DNA from: Acidisarcina polymorpha
Lineage (GTDB): Bacteria > Acidobacteriota > Terriglobia > Terriglobales > Acidobacteriaceae
Direction: 5' to 3'
Length of the DNA: 64,000 nucleotides
Assembly (NCBI RefSeq): GCF_003330725.1
Contig: NZ_CP030840.1
Location: 3,162,001-3,226,000, forward strand
The notes beneath the pieces are model-generated. The model saw only the letters and a program-made list of their open reading frames with translations. It searched no databases and was not told the DNA's origin. Below, piece by piece: positions 45,370 to 54,020 of this stretch (position 1 is the stretch's first letter; each line of letters starts with the position of its first letter). A program made the translations under genes and the position numbers.

Positions 45370-46314
45370 GTGCTTGCCTATGAAGGCTTGTGCACTTTCG
45401 AGTTCGGGATCGCCGTCGAGATGTTCGGCCTCCCTCGCCCTGAGTTCGACCGGTGGTATACCTTCACGGTCTGCGGATTGGAAAATCGGCCGCTTCGCGC
45501 TACGGGAGGCATTTGCGTAACCCCGAAAAAAGGCCTGATCGGCCTACAAAAGGCGGACACGATTATCATTCCAGGCTGGTGTGATCCGGACGAGTTGCCG
45601 CCCCGGAATCTGATTCGAGCACTCGTCAAGGCTCATGAACGCGGCGCCCGGCTGATTTCCATTTGCTCGGGAGTCTTCGTTCTCGGGGCGACGGGTCTTC
45701 TAAACGGCAGGCACGCGACGACTCATTGGAGATACATCGAGAAGCTGACCCGCAGATTTCCGCTCATCCAATTGCAGCCGGATGTGCTTTATGTCGACGA
45801 AGGAGACATTCTGTCCTCTGCCGGCAGCGCCGCTGGAATCGACCTATGCCTTCATATCATTCGCAAAGATTTTGGGACTGTCGTGGCGAATCAAGTGGCG
45901 AGAAGATTGGTAGTCCCGCCTCATAGGGAAGGCGGCCAGGCACAGTTCATTGATAAGCCTGTCGGCGAGGCGGCACACCCGTGGCTTACCCAACTGCTGG
46001 AGTGGACTCTGGCAAGAATACACAAGCAAATCACGGTTGAACGGCTTGCTTCAGCAGCTCACGTCAGCAAGCGAACGCTTTGCCGTCGCTTCGCGGAAAC
46101 GACGGAAACAAGCCCGCTCGATTGGGTCTCTGGCTTGCGGGTTCGGCGTGCAAAGGACCTGCTGGAGACAACTACACTCTCCGTCGAAGAGATCGCGGAA
46201 GAGTCCGGGTTTGGGTCGGCGGCAGTGCTGAGGCACCATTTCCGAATGAGGGTGAAGCTAAGTCCGAACATGTACCGCAACCAATTTCGCCAAGATGCGT
46301 CTATGGCACTCTGA
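45370..46314 (+). CDS. ftrA: FtrA-type regulator: DJ-1/PfpI sensor plus AraC DNA-binding domain
   Basis: 315 codons from GTG 45370. An N-terminal glutamine-amidotransferase-like domain (LAYEGLCTFEFGIAVEMFGL, IIPGWCDPDELPP, LISICSGVFVLGATGLLNGR, THWR) is followed by an AraC double helix-turn-helix (ITVERLASAAHVSKRTLCRR, DWVSGLRVRRAKDLLETTTL, SVEEIAEESGFGSAAVLRHH). The family start QTAQRHVAVLAYEG can be read upstream of the GTG, yet no ATG, GTG or TTG exists between it and the TAA at 45334, so the native start may have been lost or a rare start is used. It likely regulates the divergent rhodanese gene. Confidence 0.87.
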   Translation: MLAYEGLCTFEFGIAVEMFGLPRPEFDRWYTFTVCGLENRPLRATGGICVTPKKGLIGLQKADTIIIPGWCDPDELPPRNLIRALVKAHERGARLISICSGVFVLGATGLLNGRHATTHWRYIEKLTRRFPLIQLQPDVLYVDEGDILSSAGSAAGIDLCLHIIRKDFGTVVANQVARRLVVPPHREGGQAQFIDKPVGEAAHPWLTQLLEWTLARIHKQITVERLASAAHVSKRTLCRRFAETTETSPLDWVSGLRVRRAKDLLETTTLSVEEIAEESGFGSAAVLRHHFRMRVKLSPNMYRNQFRQDASMAL

Positions 46315-46565
46315 TGCAATCTGTGCAAATAATTCACTCATCAAAGAGAGGCCCGCTGGACGCAGAATAGATAAGGAAAAGGCCCGTGTCGCCGTGGACG
46401 TAGGGGCTGGCGCAAAATCGCCAATGCTCTCATCGGGAGCACATCAACTTAGATTTGCCAGTCGAGATTGGCCGCGCCGTAGTTGGTGATGATGACTTCG
46501 AGAGCCGTTATTGATTGCTCGGAGTCGGCGTATGAGATTGGCAAGTTGAACAGAGCGAGTGCAGA

Positions 46566-47303
46566 TTAGACGAGGCCCGTCCGTAAAGCCTTAGCCCAAT
46601 TCGCTCGTCCACGGCTTTCGGCCAGCTTCGCAGCATTCTCCCAGTCGTAAATGACGGAATACAATTCCGCTGACCAAGAACCGTTGCGTTTCTCCACGAG
46701 TGCGTACCGGGCGTGCGGGGATCCAGTCTGCATTTTGTGAGGGAAGGGCCGGTCGTCCTCGTAGGCTGGTAGTCCTACCGATCCCGGATTCACAACGAGC
46801 CTTCCATCACCCAAATTGACGCTGCGTGGAATATGCGTATGTCCACAAAGAATCAGTGGCGCGGGTACTCCGCGGGCGCGATCGTGGATCTCGAATGGAT
46901 CGGCCTCTCGAACCGCTTGAGGCTCGACGGTCTCCAAGAAATAACCGAGGTCGCTTTCTGGTGTGCCATGGACTAACTGAATCTCTCTTTCGATAAGAAG
47001 TGTTGTCGGGGTGTGTTTGATCCACCTGATGTGATGCGTTTCAAGGCAAGACAAAGCATATCGGTCTGACTCTCCCATCTCATCAATCGGCAAGGTTAAA
47101 AGCTGTCGTTCGTGGTTTCCCCTAATCGTCGGAATGTCTAGCGATAGTAGGCAGTTTGCACATTCGGCAGGAAACAGAGGACCCGATAGTGAATCGCCGA
47201 GGTTCACGATCAGATCTGGCGCATGCCCTTTGATGTCAGCCAGCACAGCTTCGAGCGCCGCCAGGTTGCCATGAATATCAGAGATCGCCGCAATTTTCAT
47301 CAT
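46566..47303 (-). CDS. Calcineurin-like metallophosphoesterase
   Basis: 245 residues from ATG 47303. The two-metal site is complete: ISDIHGN, LIVNLGDSLSG, IRGNHERQ, ILCGHTHIPRS and NPGSVGLPAY, in the order typical of YfcE/MJ0936-like phosphodiesterases. It would hydrolyse phosphodiesters with Mn2+ or other divalent ions in the cytosol. No obvious partner; the DoxX gene follows upstream on the same strand at 47710. Confidence 0.9.
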   Translation of the reverse strand: MMKIAAISDIHGNLAALEAVLADIKGHAPDLIVNLGDSLSGPLFPAECANCLLSLDIPTIRGNHERQLLTLPIDEMGESDRYALSCLETHHIRWIKHTPTTLLIEREIQLVHGTPESDLGYFLETVEPQAVREADPFEIHDRARGVPAPLILCGHTHIPRSVNLGDGRLVVNPGSVGLPAYEDDRPFPHKMQTGSPHARYALVEKRNGSWSAELYSVIYDWENAAKLAESRGRANWAKALRTGLV

Positions 47304-47347
47304 CCGTAAAGCCCCGCCAAACAAAAGGCTGCAACACAGGAGACTAC

Positions 47348-47710
47348 TCAGAATCCAAGGAGGCTATGCATCGCGTCTTGATGACGAAGGCCAAACCCTA
47401 CCCAGATTACGATAGGGATAAAGACCTGGACGAAATACGGGTCTCTCACCCGGATGTGTGCCGAGATGGCTCCGCCCATCCATCCCGTTGCCAGTATTGC
47501 GCCGATGAAGGAAGTCGCTGGGACCAGACTCACCGCCGCGATCACGATCTTGACAAATCCGAACACGGGCAGAACATCCGGAGAGAATCCTACGTGCTCC
47601 ATGTTCTTAACCATCACCGGGGCCTTCATCATGTTTATTGCGCCGCCTAGGACGAGGGGAAGCGCGCCAATTATGCTCACTATCCAACCGACGTAGACGA
47701 GTGTGAACAT
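47348..47710 (-). CDS. DoxX-family-like membrane protein
   Basis: 120 residues, four helices (YVGWIVSIIGALPLVLGGAI, VLPVFGFVKIVIAAVSLVPA, FIGAILATGWMGGAISAHIR, VFIPIVIWVGFGL). AAGGAGG precedes ATG 47710. The GF.P...P..G..K.......VP..S..G.....GW.GGA...H.R pattern is that of DoxX-like proteins. MarR gene directly upstream on the same strand, repeating the MarR-DoxX association seen at 13.7-14.7 kb. Confidence 0.85.
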   Translation of the reverse strand: MFTLVYVGWIVSIIGALPLVLGGAINMMKAPVMVKNMEHVGFSPDVLPVFGFVKIVIAAVSLVPATSFIGAILATGWMGGAISAHIRVRDPYFVQVFIPIVIWVGFGLRHQDAMHSLLGF

Positions 47711-47782
47711 CAGCAAATCCTCCTTATGCGTTATCAATGGTGTCCTATCAGACCCATACCATTCGAGACAGTCGAGCGCCCT

Positions 47783-48319
47783 TCACTTCAGCTTTGACTT
47801 CCTGCTCTTTAGCGGAGAACCTGCGGGACGTCTCGTGGCACTGGGTTTGCCACTCATGCTCCGATAGCCTGGATGGACGCCCGCTGCGAGGCCCATCTGA
47901 TCTGCAATCTTTGACAGGAGAGTCTGGAGCGTCACGGTCTCCGCTCTTGTGAGTGCGGCGCACATCAGCCGATTGTGCTCGTCGGCAACCTCTCGTATCG
48001 AGAGCAAAGTCTCCTTTCCTTTTGCAGTCAACGCGAGCGAATAGAGCCGCCTGTCTGTGGCGTGAACTTCGCGCACCAACAAGCCACGAGACTCGAGGTC
48101 GTCTATCAAGGCGACGAGGCGACTGGCATGCATGTTGAGCGCGACAGCAAGAGCTTGCTGACTTATTCCCTCCGACCGAGCGACGAGCCGCAGAATTCCT
48201 GCGTCGGCGGGGGCAAGGTCGAGCGGGGTGAGCAACCTCGTGAACTCTTGCGCGGCTCGCGCGCCCAATTGGGAAAGCAGAAAGGCAACCCTATCTGAGT
48301 CATTCTGTTTCGGATTCAT
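47783..48319 (-). CDS. MarR-family transcriptional regulator
   Basis: 178 residues with an intact MarR winged helix: LDLAPADAGILRLVARSEGI, SQQALAVALNMHASRLVALI, DDLESRGLLVREVHATDRRL, YSLALTAKGKETLLSIREVA. A basic tail (RRPAGSPLKSRKSKLK) extends past the usual end. It lies just upstream of the DoxX-like gene and probably controls it and itself; no clear palindrome was found upstream. Confidence 0.9.
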   Translation of the reverse strand: MNPKQNDSDRVAFLLSQLGARAAQEFTRLLTPLDLAPADAGILRLVARSEGISQQALAVALNMHASRLVALIDDLESRGLLVREVHATDRRLYSLALTAKGKETLLSIREVADEHNRLMCAALTRAETVTLQTLLSKIADQMGLAAGVHPGYRSMSGKPSATRRPAGSPLKSRKSKLK

Positions 48320-48450
48320 GTTTTCTATCCGTTCATCCCACAGTATCGTTCACTATGGTAATTGTTCTGCGGCAACGAGAATGGCGTGCAGGCTGGCACT
48401 CGCAATAATGAATGCACGTTGTGCGGCGTACGTCGTTCGAGCCTCACCGA

Positions 48451-48552
48451 ATGGGTGCGCGATTCTTGATTGAACCCCTGCCAACGTTCTTCTGGGAAAA
48501 AGATTCTGGTTTCTTTGAACTCAACCCGCCGCGTTGTGCCTGGAATGTTGCG
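48451..48552 (-). pseudogene. 3' fragment of an Asp-nucleophile hydrolase
   Basis: Minus-strand NIPGTTRRVEFKETRIFFPE followed by ERWQGFNQESRTH matches the end of the hydrolase at 36027 (NIPGTTRRVEFKDARIFFPE ... ERWQEFNQELRTH). Nothing else of the gene is visible on either side. It is a duplicated remnant. Confidence 0.75.
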
Positions 48553-48789
48553 GTACAAAGCTCTTCATTTCGCTAATCCTCGCTTTCATGTTTATGAGTT
48601 CCACGAACTGATATGAGACTGGTTCGCGAACTCTCACACTTTCGAGGTTGACGTTGTCGCTCTATCTCGATGCAAGTCACTGACTTTCGGAATAGCCTCA
48701 GGATTGTGAATGTTAGTTGTGTCTCGGCGTCGATCAGCCTCCCCTTGCTCAGCCCCAAAGTAGTTCGAGACAGATTCGCCAGCACTTGG
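48553..48789. other. Short gene-less stretch
   Basis: Between the hydrolase fragment and the SGNH hydrolase stop; no recognised product. Confidence 0.3.
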
Positions 48790-50002
48790 CTAAGATGGAA
48801 TCGAAATGGCTTTCAGCACCGCATCTGAGAGCGTCTCAGCACCTAATTGGCTGAAGTGAAGATGGTCACCAGCATCATAAGCCGGTTTGAGTCGCACAGG
48901 GTTTTCAGGGTCACGCAAGACGGCATCGGCATCGATTAACCCGTCGTACTCTTCGCATCCGCGTATCCACTCATTGACCCTTTGCCTTTGCGCGTCACGA
49001 GTCTCAAAATCGCTCCACGCAACTCCCGCGGACACAGCCGAATTCCCAGGATCCCAACCCCCCAAATGGCACGATTGTTGCTCCGATGATACGGATGTTG
49101 CGGGATTGTGCGACGCCAATGCAATGTTTCAAGCCATCGATAATATCCCCAGGCGTTACAGTCTCTGATGCGGGCGCCCGCGTTCCTGGGAGGATAATGT
49201 CTCCAGTACCCTGCATTAGGACGGCCCCTGTGACACCCGGCAATGTCGAGAGTGCGGTTTCGAAACGGCGAATACCAGCGACTCCTCCAAAAAATCCTGC
49301 CGAACCGGAAATTGATGGTCCGCCAAGTGAAACGCCATCGTGAAGGAGCCTGTTGCCGTCTAATCCCATATTAAGAATTGCTAATGTGGGGTTCTTGGCG
49401 AGATGCAGGCGTTCGACGATGTACCCGCCGTAGAGGCGTGTATTGGAATCGCCGAAAAGGATCGTTGCGGAGACGTTTTGCGCTGCATTTACGGCAACGC
49501 CGCTTAGAAACAGAACTGGATGAACGGACGTAATGCCACGAGCCGACACGGTCTGACCTTCGATTCTTGAACTCGTCGCACGGTCACCCGGCGCAGATAC
49601 TACCGTTGGATACCGATGTAGGCCGCCGGTCAACATTTTCGCGCCGTCAGGAAGATAGAGGCTAACAACGATTTCCGAAAAATCAGACACAGGAAGGGGG
49701 ATCGGGTCGCTCATCAAAGAACCGCCCGGCGGAATTATGGTTGACGTTGCGCCGGCAAAACTAAGCCCTTGATCGGTCTTGGGATCGAAAACATTTGTGG
49801 AGACTGCCAACGCAACCGTTCCAGAGCCAATTGTGAGCGGAGCATCTCCCTCAGTATTAGACACTTGCAGACGCAGTGCAGATCCGCCACGGGTCAACCT
49901 CAACGTGGTGCGTAAAGTCCGGTCCGGGGGGATCGCGGCCACGAGAGGGGTTTCGTTCCATGGCGCGACTGCCCACGATCCAACCCAGTTTTCGTTGCTC
50001 AT
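48790..50002 (-). CDS. SGNH/GDSL hydrolase with frameshift at a G run
   Basis: From ATG 50002 (AGGAGAG site): an N-terminal beta-sandwich (SWAVAPWNETPLVAAIPPDR, TLRTTLRLTRGGSALRLQVS) and a GDSL domain with the Ser in ATILFGDSNTRLYGGYIVER, Gly in NMGLDGNRLLHDG and Asn region QGTGDI. The frame shifts at six G near 49060: one frame reads PFGGLGSW, the other WDPGNSAVSAGVAWSDFETR and ends with the catalytic Asp-x-x-His in DHLHFSQLGAETLSDAVLKA and a stop at 48790. Without the shift the catalytic His is lost. Family members are esterases, often acting on polysaccharide acetyl groups. Confidence 0.8.
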
Positions 50003-50382
50003 TTGTTCAGCTCTCCTGCTTACAACTGCTCTGTTCACGCACTTCAATCAGTTCATGCGCTTCTCATGATCTGCCCAATCCGCTGCACGCAGTTGCCCTA
50101 CGTGATCGATGACGATTGGCATCTCGCCGATAGGACTATCGAGCCGAGCAATGAAAACCATGCGAAGTGCTTCATGTGCTTTCTTCCTTCCGTGTTTTGC
50201 CAATCCTGCGTCGAGCCCGTCCGTTAGAGCTAATCGAACGAGCTAGAGTGCTTTGTTGTGTCTGCCAATCCCAAACCCTATTTCTCTTTACAGCAGACGT
50301 TGAATCGTTCAGCTTGACCATTGCATCTCACAATCGTTTCTGTTAGTAATGATTACATGAAGAATGCATGGGAGGCAAGTTT
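50003..50382. other. Divergent intergenic region
   Basis: Lies between the divergent SGNH and membrane-protein genes. No product is recognised. Just before the ATG at 50383 there is a GGAGGC ribosome site. Confidence 0.35.
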
Positions 50383-51090
50383 ATGTCAGAGGCTGTAGGT
50401 ACGGAGTTCTCGGGACAGCGGCACCCAGGACCGGCTCTTGGACCGCTCGCCATAGTTTTCACGGCTGTCTTCATTTTGGGACTACTCCCGGTGACCGCTG
50501 TCGGGGGCATGCCCTACTTCCCCGGTCCGTGGGAGTCCTCACAGACCATTGATACCTTCTTTCGGCTTCGTCCTGGCGCGGCTCTGTTGTGCGCTTTTAT
50601 TCAGTTTGGAGCGGCAATTCCGTTGGGTCTATTCACTGCGACGATCACCAGCCGACTGCGATTTCTTGGCGTGAAAGCGGCTGGAGCGCATATTGCTCTG
50701 TTTGGAGGCTTGGCTGCGTCCGCAGCCATCGCGTCAAGCTCTCTGGTCTTGTGGGCAATCGCGCAACCAGGCATATCGAGCGACACAACGTTGACCGCTG
50801 GACTCTACTACGTGATGTATGCACTGGGTGGCCCCGGATATTCAGTACCGCTTGGCCTTCTGATCGCGGGCGTTTCGGTTACCTGCTGGTTCTACAAACT
50901 CCTTCCGCGATGGATCTGCGTTTTCGGATTTGTTCTCGCGGTATTCGGTGAATTGAGTTGGCTGAACCTAGAACTTCCTAAAGCACTCTTTCTTATTCCG
51001 CTCACTCGTTTTCCCGGCTTCATCTGGATGATCGCAGCCGGCTTTGCGCTACCGTCGCGTGCTCGGACGCGGCCTGTGGAGGTCCAATGA
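50383..51090 (+). CDS. Integral membrane protein, function unknown
   Basis: 235 residues with about six transmembrane helices (LGPLAIVFTAVFILGLLPVT, AALLCAFIQFGAAIPLGLFT, HIALFGGLAASAAIASSSLV, VPLGLLIAGVSVTCWFYKLL, FIWMIAAGFALPS). ATG 50383 has GGAGG; the stop overlaps the next start (ATGA). The layout resembles DUF4386-like membrane proteins, but I am not certain. It begins a run with a thioredoxin-like fusion and a CPBP protease. Confidence 0.7.
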   Translation: MSEAVGTEFSGQRHPGPALGPLAIVFTAVFILGLLPVTAVGGMPYFPGPWESSQTIDTFFRLRPGAALLCAFIQFGAAIPLGLFTATITSRLRFLGVKAAGAHIALFGGLAASAAIASSSLVLWAIAQPGISSDTTLTAGLYYVMYALGGPGYSVPLGLLIAGVSVTCWFYKLLPRWICVFGFVLAVFGELSWLNLELPKALFLIPLTRFPGFIWMIAAGFALPSRARTRPVEVQ

Positions 51091-51824
51091 AAGCGGCGAG
51101 CGAACGGCAGTTCATTCGGATATTGCACCTGGTGCTCAGTATCCCAATCGTGGGATATATCTACGGGCCTGTCGCCTCTATCCCTCAGGCGGTGCGCTTC
51201 ACTCGTTGGGTTGCGATGCCGGTTGTTGTATTCACCGGTTTCTGGCTATGGCTCAAACCGCGCCTGCTCAAGTGGCGTCGCCAATCGAGCGGCGCAGCAC
51301 GAACGCTCCTTTCCCTCACGGCACTGTTTTCGCTGATGTCGTCCACGGCGATGGCGCAGTCTCCTGTATTAAGCGTCGGAGGCGCTTGTCCCTACTTTTC
51401 AGCTCAGACGGTGACGGGCAAGCCACTGGTTTTGCCGGAGGCAGCATCTGGAAAGACCGCTCTCGTGATCTTCACATTTGGTCGCGCTAGCGGCAAAGAC
51501 GGGCAGACTTGGAACCTCCGCTTAGCGAAGGACTTCCAAAACCCCGTGCCAAATTACACGATCATCTTCGCGGAATCGGTGCCAAAGATGCTTCAGGGGC
51601 GGGCACTATCCGGCATCAAGAGCGGCATGCCTCAAGAGATGCAGAATCGAGCCGTACTACAACTTCAAGACGAGCAAAAGTGGCGCACCATCCTTGGGGT
51701 CAAAGATGACCAACACGCTTATGTGCTTCTTCTTAAGCCAGATGGACACATCGCCTGGAGGAATGCCTCGACGTTCTCGGAGTCCGACTATGCCTTTGTG
51801 CGATCTCAGCTAATTGTGCGCTGA
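51087..51824 (+). CDS. Two-helix membrane anchor fused to a thioredoxin-like domain lacking CxxC
   Basis: 245 residues. The N-terminal ~95 residues hold a membrane region (ILHLVLSIPIVGYIYGPVAS, VAMPVVVFTGFWLWLKPRLL) and a third hydrophobic stretch that looks like an internal signal peptide ending STAMAQ. The rest is thioredoxin-like: FSAQTVTGKPLVLPEAASGK, ALVIFTFGRASGKDGQTWNL, YTIIFAESVPKML and HAYVLLLKPDGHIAWRN. Where redoxins have a CxxC or peroxidatic Cys, this has FGRASGKD, so thiol redox chemistry is unlikely. The signal-like segment in the middle suggests a gene fusion. Coupled to its neighbour by ATGA. Confidence 0.75.
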   Translation: MKAASERQFIRILHLVLSIPIVGYIYGPVASIPQAVRFTRWVAMPVVVFTGFWLWLKPRLLKWRRQSSGAARTLLSLTALFSLMSSTAMAQSPVLSVGGACPYFSAQTVTGKPLVLPEAASGKTALVIFTFGRASGKDGQTWNLRLAKDFQNPVPNYTIIFAESVPKMLQGRALSGIKSGMPQEMQNRAVLQLQDEQKWRTILGVKDDQHAYVLLLKPDGHIAWRNASTFSESDYAFVRSQLIVR

Positions 51825-51876
51825 ATCACGTTGTACCCCGCGGTTTTGTCAGGCCGCAGAGAAAGGAGTAACGGCA

Positions 51877-52593
51877 ATGTCAGCCATAGAAACGTACGCG
51901 GTCTCACCCGATATAAGCGGGAAGAGGTTCTTGGCAGCGTTGGGCACCGCAGTCGGCGCATCGGCAGTGACCGGAGCTTTAAGTTATGTCTTGTTTCGAT
52001 TTCTCGACTCAAGCAGCCGCAGTCAGGCTATCGTATTCATCGTTTACACAACACTCGTAGTGACACTCTGTGCATTCTTCAGACCCGTTGCGAAAGCGCC
52101 GATTGGGCTCCGCTTCACAAGCCTCAAACATCTGCTCGCGAGCGTAGGTTTGCTAATCGCGACGCTCGCGGTGACCGCCCTGTTCTATCGCCTGATGAGC
52201 CCCGTCTTTGGAGATTTCTTTGGTTTGGTACGCCAGATTGCAGCCTTTGCCACCGACGCAAAGCGGCTGCAAGGTCAGCCCGTTATGGCTTGGATCATCG
52301 CGACCCCCCGGGGTGTTCTTCTCGTTCCTCTTTTCGAAGAAGTACTGTTTCGAGGCTTACTTCTGGCTTGGTTGCGGAAACATCTTCGCGAAAATCTGGC
52401 GGTGATTTCCATGGCGGCCCTCTTTGCCCTGGAACACGGGTCGTTTGCCGTGGCTCCATATGCGTTTCTATTAGGCATCACCATGGGCTATGTAAAGCTT
52501 CGCACAGGCTCGATTCTCAATACCTTCGCCATGCACTTCTTGAACAATGTGTTCCTGCTCGCAATCGGTCTCAAACTATTCGGGCATTCCTGA
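51877..52593 (+). CDS. CPBP-family intramembrane metalloprotease
   Basis: 238 residues from ATG 51877 (AAAGGAG). About seven helices; the CPBP/Abi motifs are complete: PLFEEVLFRGLLLAWLRKHL (EExxxR), ALFALEHGSFAVAPYAFLLG (FxxxH) and NTFAMHFLNNVFLLAIGL (HxxxN). Family members are Rce1-like glutamyl or metallo-proteases in the membrane, used in bacteriocin immunity or prenyl-protein maturation. Immediately follows the membrane/thioredoxin-like pair. Confidence 0.9.
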   Translation: MSAIETYAVSPDISGKRFLAALGTAVGASAVTGALSYVLFRFLDSSSRSQAIVFIVYTTLVVTLCAFFRPVAKAPIGLRFTSLKHLLASVGLLIATLAVTALFYRLMSPVFGDFFGLVRQIAAFATDAKRLQGQPVMAWIIATPRGVLLVPLFEEVLFRGLLLAWLRKHLRENLAVISMAALFALEHGSFAVAPYAFLLGITMGYVKLRTGSILNTFAMHFLNNVFLLAIGLKLFGHS

Positions 52594-52630
52594 TGCAAAA
52601 CCAACAAGAGCGCCCTATCGAGGAGCCACG

Positions 52631-52829
52631 ATGGCCAAACATGGCGGAGAATCTTGGGAAAGCGTCCACATCTGCCCGAGGTGCGGTCACGTCGTCAATC
52701 TCGCGGAGTTGGACTTGAGAGCAATCAACTACCGGAATTGTTGCGTGTCCGAACTGCGATTGGTCTGGGCAGATCGAAATACAAATCATCAATCAAGTAC
52801 CTCGTAAAAGGCCTACTTCAGTCGAGTGA
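52631..52829 (+). pseudogene. Small zinc-ribbon protein, copy B (frameshifted)
   Basis: ATG 52631 has AGGAG upstream. ESWESVHICPRCGHVVNLAE and LDLRAIN are in frame, then one extra A in CAACT shifts it. Restored, the protein continues GIVACPNCDWSGQIEIQIIN and QVPRKRPTSVE, with TGA at 52827. It is a close copy of the intact gene at 15620. As in copy C, the shift lies between the two CPxC pairs. It follows the CPBP gene by only 37 bases. Confidence 0.75.
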
Positions 52830-52888
52830 GGACGCTAGACCGATGAGCCGACCATTGCTGCGCGAGCCGGCTGTTCGGTGAAGAAGGA

Positions 52889-53933
52889 CTAAAAGGAATC
52901 GATGACGACCACGCCTGTCGTGTCATATGTGCCCATCGCTTCAAGTACCCCGGTGACTCCATCCAGTCCAACACGTTGATGAACGACTTGGCCGGGCTTG
53001 AGAGTACCGGCTGCGCACATCGCGAGCATGGTATCGAAGCGCTAACGTTCCGTAGAGTCGAAGCTCATTGAGCAGGATCACGTCAATGGGCAAGGCCACA
53101 TAGCCTTTCTCTTTGCGTGTGGTGTGACCGAGCTGTACGTGTCGTCCGAGTTTGCGCAGCGACATGACAGAGTTGCGGCAGGTCTCGTCGATGCCTAGCG
53201 CGTCGACGGATACCTGCGCACCGCCATGTGTAATCGTGCGCACGGCTTCGACGGGATCATCGGTGCGACTGTTTATCGTATGGACAGCTCCCAAGTCCCG
53301 GGCGGCGTTGAGCGCCTTCAAGGAGGTATCGACCGCGATCACTCTTGCGCCGGTCGCCACGGCAATCTGCACTGCGGATAAGCCCATTCCACCTGCTCCG
53401 TGTACTACAACCCATTCGCCCCCACGAACCGCTGCTTGGTTTACCACACCATGAAACGCAGCCATGTAGCGGCACGCCATACTCGCCGAATCGACGAATG
53501 AGATGGCGTCAGGCAATCGCACAAGGTTTACGTCAGCATAGCGAATCGCGACATATTCGGCGAACGCACCCCAGTACGAAACGCCGGGAACGAGTAAAGC
53601 TCCGCTATCACAAACGTGCTGGTTACCACTGCGGCACCACTCGCAAGTGCCCTCGCCTGGATTCATCGGGAAAATGACACGATCGCCCTTCTTCCAGTCC
53701 TTCACGTCACGGCCCACCTCCTCGATGGTGCCGCTGAACTCATGTCCTAAGACAAACGGTGGTTTGATGGCGAGTCCGCGCCAAGCCCAGTCGTCGGTCC
53801 AAAGATGCCAGTCAGTACGGCAGATGCCGTTGGCACCCACACGCACAATCGCCCCGTCAGCGGGGCATTCCGGATCGGGGACGTTTCGTATTATCAAGGG
53901 CCTGTTCAGTTCTTCTATCACTGCAGCTCGCAT
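52889..53933 (-). pseudogene. Zinc-dependent alcohol dehydrogenase with 3' frameshift
   Basis: From ATG 53933 (AGGTGG site) a medium-chain ADH: GANGICRTDWHLWTDDW (catalytic zinc Cys), VLGHEFSGTIEEVGRDV, structural zinc Cys in GEGTCEWCRSGNQHVC, and Rossmann motif HGAGGMGLSAVQIAVATG. After LYGTLA the frame shifts and apparently loses about five residues at 53040; the other frame gives FDTMLAMCAAGTLKPGQVVH and a proper end VVVIDSF at 52889. Active-site and cofactor residues are upstream, so some activity may remain. Paired with a divergent TetR gene. A dead fragment of a relative is at 39795. Confidence 0.82.
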
Positions 53934-53942
53934 GAAATCCAC

Positions 53943-53970
53943 CTATTCTTTGCCGACCGACAAAGAATAG
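53943..53970. promoter_or_regulatory. TetR-type operator between ADH and TetR genes
   Basis: CTATTCTTTG and CAAAGAATAG form a perfect 10-base inverted repeat around eight bases, beginning nine bases before the ADH start. A further TATTCTT lies near 53982. Position and symmetry suit the neighbouring TetR. Confidence 0.7.
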
Positions 53971-54020
53971 CACGAATCTAGTATTCTTGTATAAGCAGCA
54001 AACAAAGAGGTGGGCATAAC

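Noticed and set aside
51877-52593. CPBP protease as part of a bacteriocin or defence system
   Set aside because: No bacteriocin precursor, ABC exporter or defence gene is adjacent; only membrane and thioredoxin-like genes.
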